From contig LUCW03001885.1 of assembly GCA_001586965.3 (NCBI GenBank), positions 1-39,002 of the forward strand: a DNA stretch of 39,002 nt, given 5' to 3'. Position 1 is the stretch's first letter. Each line of letters starts with the position of its first letter. Made by a program: the position numbers and the translations under genes. Below are positions 34,581 through 39,002 of this stretch, one piece after another. The DNA is from Sphaeroforma sirkka (Eukaryota; Opisthokonta; Ichthyosporea; Ichthyophonida). The notes beneath the pieces are model-generated. The model was given only the letters and a program-made list of their open reading frames with translations, searched no databases and was not told where the DNA came from.

Positions 34581-36498
34581 AGCGTATCACGAATTGAGGA
34601 GCGGCTTCTTCTTTGCTTTGTTTTTCGTTCCGGCTGCTTGTTGTTCTTAGCCTGTTGATAGTTTATTGTTAGTTCTCTTGTTGCATTCCCGTCACCGCTC
34701 ATGGGCACCCGTTTTTGTTTGATTTCTTGTATTGGAGTATTACACTCGTGTTTATCCAGTAGGTCAAGATTCTTGCTCACTTGTTGTCTTTTTGTCGTGC
34801 GAACTCTGTCTTTGTTTGATTTATCTAAGTAAGGATATTGCTAATATGTTGGGTACAGAGAATAGTTGTAATGTACTGTAATCATAGCAGGTCACGGAGT
34901 ATCAAATCATATATAATACGCAAGTATATAAAAAATAGGATATTAATATACACAGCGTCGCATTTAAGGTAGAGGTTTTACTAGGTGGTATTTAACAATT
35001 TTATGTATCTTAAGATACTAAAAGATGGTAAACAATGGCTTTCCTCTATAACATCCTATATTGAGATGACTCATAGGATACAGGCTGAAGGCTGGAAACA
35101 AAGTTTTTTATTTTATAATAATAACCCTAGGGTTTACAGCCTAAAATTCTATTGACTTGGTTTCTTAACAAACCAATCAATGATAACTCAGGACCAGCCT
35201 CGGGTCGCCATTAGGGAATGCCACGCCAACCTGGGACGGAACGTATATATATATATATATATATATGTTTCTTAAATGATCAATTAAGCTGAAACCCTGG
35301 ACAATGTGTACTTTCCTTAAAAGGACAAAATCCGTTTCATCGGAAGCGACTGGCAAAGCGCAATAGTGCATAGCCAACACAACTGTCAAACGGGGTGACC
35401 GTTATTAATATCTAGGCGAAACCCCGTCTAGCCTCACTTTTTTTGACTAGTAGCTTTAAAGCTATTATTAAGACCTGAGTCGTAAGCTAACTTACTTATT
35501 TTGTTTACAAGCGCAATTTAATATATATTGAAATACATAGCACACTTATTACTAGACATCGACAACTGTAGTATAGTCCTACATCGGTTTACAGTACGAC
35601 CAAAAGAAACAATTGGCCTCTTTTCAAGTACTATTATCTCAGCTAGGAAAAGCCCCTAGTATGAGAGAACCAAATTGAGTCTTTATTTGTGATTACTAAT
35701 TCACTAGATTTGTATTTTCACTGCATTTTTCTCTCACACGCGAGGTCCCCGGTTTGTAACTCATCGGTTCTACCGCTAATATATCTAATGACTCAAAATC
35801 AGAAAAAAAACTCAGAACGTAATGATTCTGCGGTTTTATGTTTTGAATTGGGGTTTTGACGCGTTCTTAGGGGCTACACGTACGCTGATAGTTGTGTCAA
35901 GTAGGCTGTCGGTTCGGTTACCCTTTCTCAATCGAACATTGTGAAAATAGCCAAGTTGAGACTTTGCAGCATGTACACCTGTATATTCCGCCAATCGCAG
36001 CTCTCTACAAATGCGGTGTGATAATATTCTTCGCTTCAACCGAATTGAACAGCGTTCGTAACCACTGGGAGCGATCATTATTTTCATTGTAAAATCTTTA
36101 AAGACTATATAAATTCTGCTCTATTGAAAGCTACGGATAGCATTCCATTGAAGGGTGAATTGTACAGGAGACAGTACCTTGCTAACCTTTGCTTGATACA
36201 TTATAACATATTGATTTCTAGATATTTAATCTGATAAACAAAGTATTTAGGTCACACTAGCTCACAAGACATATTGTCTTTAAGTTGTCAGTAGCATACA
36301 CCCTTATTAGTTATTGGCAACGCTTGACTATTCTTGGTTAATAACTAGTAGCATGAGCCAGGTTAATTCGTTCGATCCCTTATATTTTGGTTCTATTTAT
36401 ATTTTTCTTCTACTCGAGGATCATGGCCAGATGTCTAACAATTTAAAATTGCTTTATACCCGCCAGTCCGCTGCTTTGTTGTTCGAGTGAAAATTCAA
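34581..36498. other. AT-rich gene-free region
   Basis: Nothing convincing is seen. It contains a TA tract at 35244-35267. Opposed open frames at 35836-36092 have no recognisable motif. Confidence 0.5.
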
Positions 36499-37932
36499 TA
36501 GGCACATAAAGCTAGGAGTGCTAGGAGTAATATTTTATTAAAGCTCTCAACATCTGACTCGACTCTAGTTGATGTCCATGAAATTGGTGGTAGACCAATA
36601 CGTCTACTCCATATATTGGACCATGGTTTCTCACGAATGTCCTAAACATCATTCCTAAGATTATTTTGTCCATGCATACCCCAGTGTATAGTACTTTTGC
36701 AAATCGTTGGTCACTAAATGTACTCTCAGACAATGAACACGGGTTGACAAAAGAACATAAACTTCGTCACCGCCACTTCGTTCGTTGTGAGTGTACATAC
36801 ATCATCTAACCACCTTTTAAATTCATAGGCACTTTGTAGACAAAGGGTTCTGTGCTTATAGTTTACATTATGCCAATCTAAACATAAACAAAACTTACTC
36901 ACAGTCATACCAGACTTCGAGCGGTAGTGTAAATTTCGATGGAAAATTACTAGGTTTCAAACTATACTAAACTAAAATACAATTTAGTCAGTTAGGATTT
37001 AGCAGTGGTAGCTTGTGTAAGAATGATCGGGACTGCCTCTTGTCAAGAGCCTAAATATCCTCGATCACACAGGGCGTACCTCTAGCTGTTCTTTATTGAA
37101 TAATTTTCACTAGAAGTACTAAATGTTCATGACCACTTGCCTAATTTGTAAATAGACATAATAACGTAAGTCACGTTAATACATTAGCTGATATAAATAA
37201 AGTTCCATCTGAAGAAAAGTTAAAAAAAAAAAAAAAGACTTATTGGATTTTGGAGATTGGCGGAGGACCAAAATCTATAAGTAGTAGTTCGGAGATTATA
37301 AAATTTAGTTTATAATATCCTACATCTACTAATGTCTCAAATAGGTCCAAGTAGATGAGTCATACCAAATACTCAGGCTATTGGAGCCATCAAAGTGAAT
37401 TTAGAACACTTTGGAAATATTGGAAAAAGAGCTTGTACTAAATTATTTAAAATACAAATAAAACCAATGTATTATCTCAATTGATCTTGATATTTTTTAG
37501 ACTGACCGGAGGCCGTATTTCTACATAGCCCCCAGTAGCTTTTAGAACTACGAACGTACGTTAAGATACGATCTAGTTGGTAAAGCGAAAACCAAAGTAA
37601 AAAAACGGTTTCGGTCATGACTTATCGAGTAAGAAGTATGTGCCTATATGTACGAGTTCAAGACTCATGTTGTACTCTATGTCGTTTAGTATTTGGTCCA
37701 GTAACCATTTCGATGTAGGCGCCTTACGTTTATTATTTGGTAAGGTAATAGCCAAAGGCTGTTCTTCATTAGTAAGTAAGTTTGAACAATTTTCTGCACT
37801 GTTGGTAAGCAGATCAGAAAGTTTAGTCACGTATGGAAGTAGGTGGCAAATAGGAATTTCAGATCCGTCAGGGTTTGTAGTCACCTGAGGGAAACCCTTT
37901 TCGTTTATCTCGTGTGTGTTCTTATGTAAACG
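36499..37932 (-). repeat. Right arm of the ~1.4-kb inverted repeat
   Basis: Inverted near-identical copy of 27436-28852: shared 420-base flank, LTR and end of the element interior. The two arms face each other across 7.6 kb. One small difference is an extra 9-base CACTCCTAG-like duplication near 36525. Confidence 0.93.
36928..37525 (-). repeat. 3' LTR of the minus-strand element
   Basis: 598-base LTR with TG...CA ends. It is closer by eye to the LTR at 27837 than to the one at 23447, and shares that copy's 3' flank. Confidence 0.94.
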
Positions 37933-39002
37933 CTTATTCCATTTCTTATTAAAGATACGAAGAAAGTCGCGAGATTCACGAAATGCATCGGAGGTTAGCT
38001 AAGCTACTGTCCCATCCATGAAACGGGTCTTGTAGTAAGTGTAACCGTCTTCGGATGTTTTGTCAATTATATCTTTGACTTGTGACTCCATAACTGGTAC
38101 ATCAGAATCAAATGAGCGAGCGAATGAGGAGTTCGGAGGTAGGGATACGGTGAGTGCCTAGATTGGTTTGCGCTAGTACCATCAATGTTATTCACTTCGT
38201 AAGTATCACTCTTTCTCATCATGGTAGGAAATAACAAAAGGTCCTATCGTCTTAGAAGAGAGTTCGGTGCAACGTTGGCGTTTCGATTTATAATGTTAAC
38301 GTAATCGCCGACTTTGAACTGAACAATGTTCTTAGTGTTATTCCATCGGTCATACGCTTTAAGTAGGACGCATTCTTGTGCTCGAGTAAACAGGGGTAAA
38401 CAACGTTCTGCATATGCTCGATCTTTTGAAGCCACGGGGTAGCGGGGGCGCAGTTTTATCAAACGTTGCTTGTAATTCACTATAGCGGCCAAAGAAATAG
38501 TGAAAACGAGGTGGTGTTCCAGTTTGAGGATTCATGCAGTTATTCATTTGAGTCTGAACCCATTTCAAATGATAAGGCCACATATCCTCAACGTCGTCTA
38601 AGTGCGGTACGCAAGAGTTTCTTAAGTTCTCTATGACGTGTCTCATTTGCACCCTGCGTTTGAGGTTTGTAAGGAACACCACGCCTATGGGTCATGCCTG
38701 ATACGAGTATAAGTGCCTCCATTACGTCGGTACAAAACTCACTACCGTTATCAGAACATAGTACCCCTGGGGAAACCGAAGTCATTAAAGACATGATAGC
38801 ATAATTCTGCCACTGTTTGTGGACGTTTGTTCGGTATTGCATAAAGCAAGTTATAGCCCGAAGCCACATAAGAAATGACAAGATATACATCGCCAGTGTT
38901 TTTTGATCGCGGAGTTTAACCAAATCAACTATGACTCGGCGCATCGGTTGGTCTTCTGTCACACTTTTTAGGTCAGTCAGATTCTGCGTAACGCTGGCTG
39001 GA
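36928..39002 (-). mobile_element. Ty3/gypsy-like element, 3' part, cut by window end
   Basis: Fossil copy of the same family on the minus strand. Reading from the window edge: an integrase core with SDNGSEF and PYKPQTQGANETRHRELKK (about 38960-38590), an integrase C-terminal-like FKVGDYVNI region (about 38300), the basic tail region also seen in the plus-strand copy (37884-37615), the polypurine-like tract, and the 3' LTR. Integrase downstream of the polymerase side supports Ty3/gypsy order. It has several breaks and is young by LTR similarity. The 5' half lies outside the window. Confidence 0.9.

Noticed and set aside
35836-36092. Opposed open frames of 66 and 83 residues
   Set aside because: No motif or repeat relationship that would support either strand.

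Overview
This is eukaryotic nuclear DNA. Four conserved, intron-rich protein genes fill roughly the first 20.6 kb, and repeat-rich DNA dominated by Ty3/gypsy-type LTR retroelements fills most of the rest. Introns are spliceosomal (GT-AG, with frequent GTAAGT/GTATGT donors) and about 80 to 970 bases long. TA and GT microsatellites are common. Protein similarity, recalled from known families, is closest to animal-type versions (clathrin heavy chain, EI24, DNAJC8, long-form tRNase Z). A unicellular relative of animals such as an ichthyosporean would fit, but the organism is an inference and not shown by the sequence.

Layout: 1-1378 is a microsatellite-rich upstream region. 1379-4878 (+) is a six-exon long-form tRNase Z (ELAC2). 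5111-7247 (-) is a seven-exon J-domain protein of the DNAJC8 type, convergent with tRNase Z. 7248-9793 is intergenic, with a 28-bp satellite, a 14-bp satellite and a strong hairpin. 9794-12170 (+) is a ten-exon EI24-type ER membrane protein. 12481-20596 (-) is a ten-exon clathrin heavy chain, convergent with EI24. For all four genes the exon phases close into full-length frames of 831, 279, 299 and 1687 residues.

20597-22656 has no recognised gene and includes an odd alternation of T/A tracts and GC-rich islands. 22657-28432 holds a fragment of one Ty3/gypsy-like element joined to a second, younger copy with two LTRs. 28433-28852 is a flank that occurs again, inverted, at 36499-36927. 28853-31605 contains decayed coding tracts and an older LTR sitting inside a different gag-like fossil. 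31606-36498 is AT-rich DNA with two tandem arrays and no recognised gene. 36928-39002 (-) is the 3' part of another copy of the young element, with integrase and LTR, running off the window end.

The four host genes are housekeeping functions (tRNA 3' processing, splicing-associated chaperone, ER membrane/autophagy factor, vesicle coat) with no evident shared pathway. I did not find a clearly new biological system. The least expected items are an in-frame 17-residue repeat array in tRNase Z, a tRNA-like insertion inside a gag-like reading frame, a satellite with an odd-centred palindrome whose centre base switches partway along the array, and a 1.4-kb inverted repeat that includes the same 3' flank beside two LTR copies.
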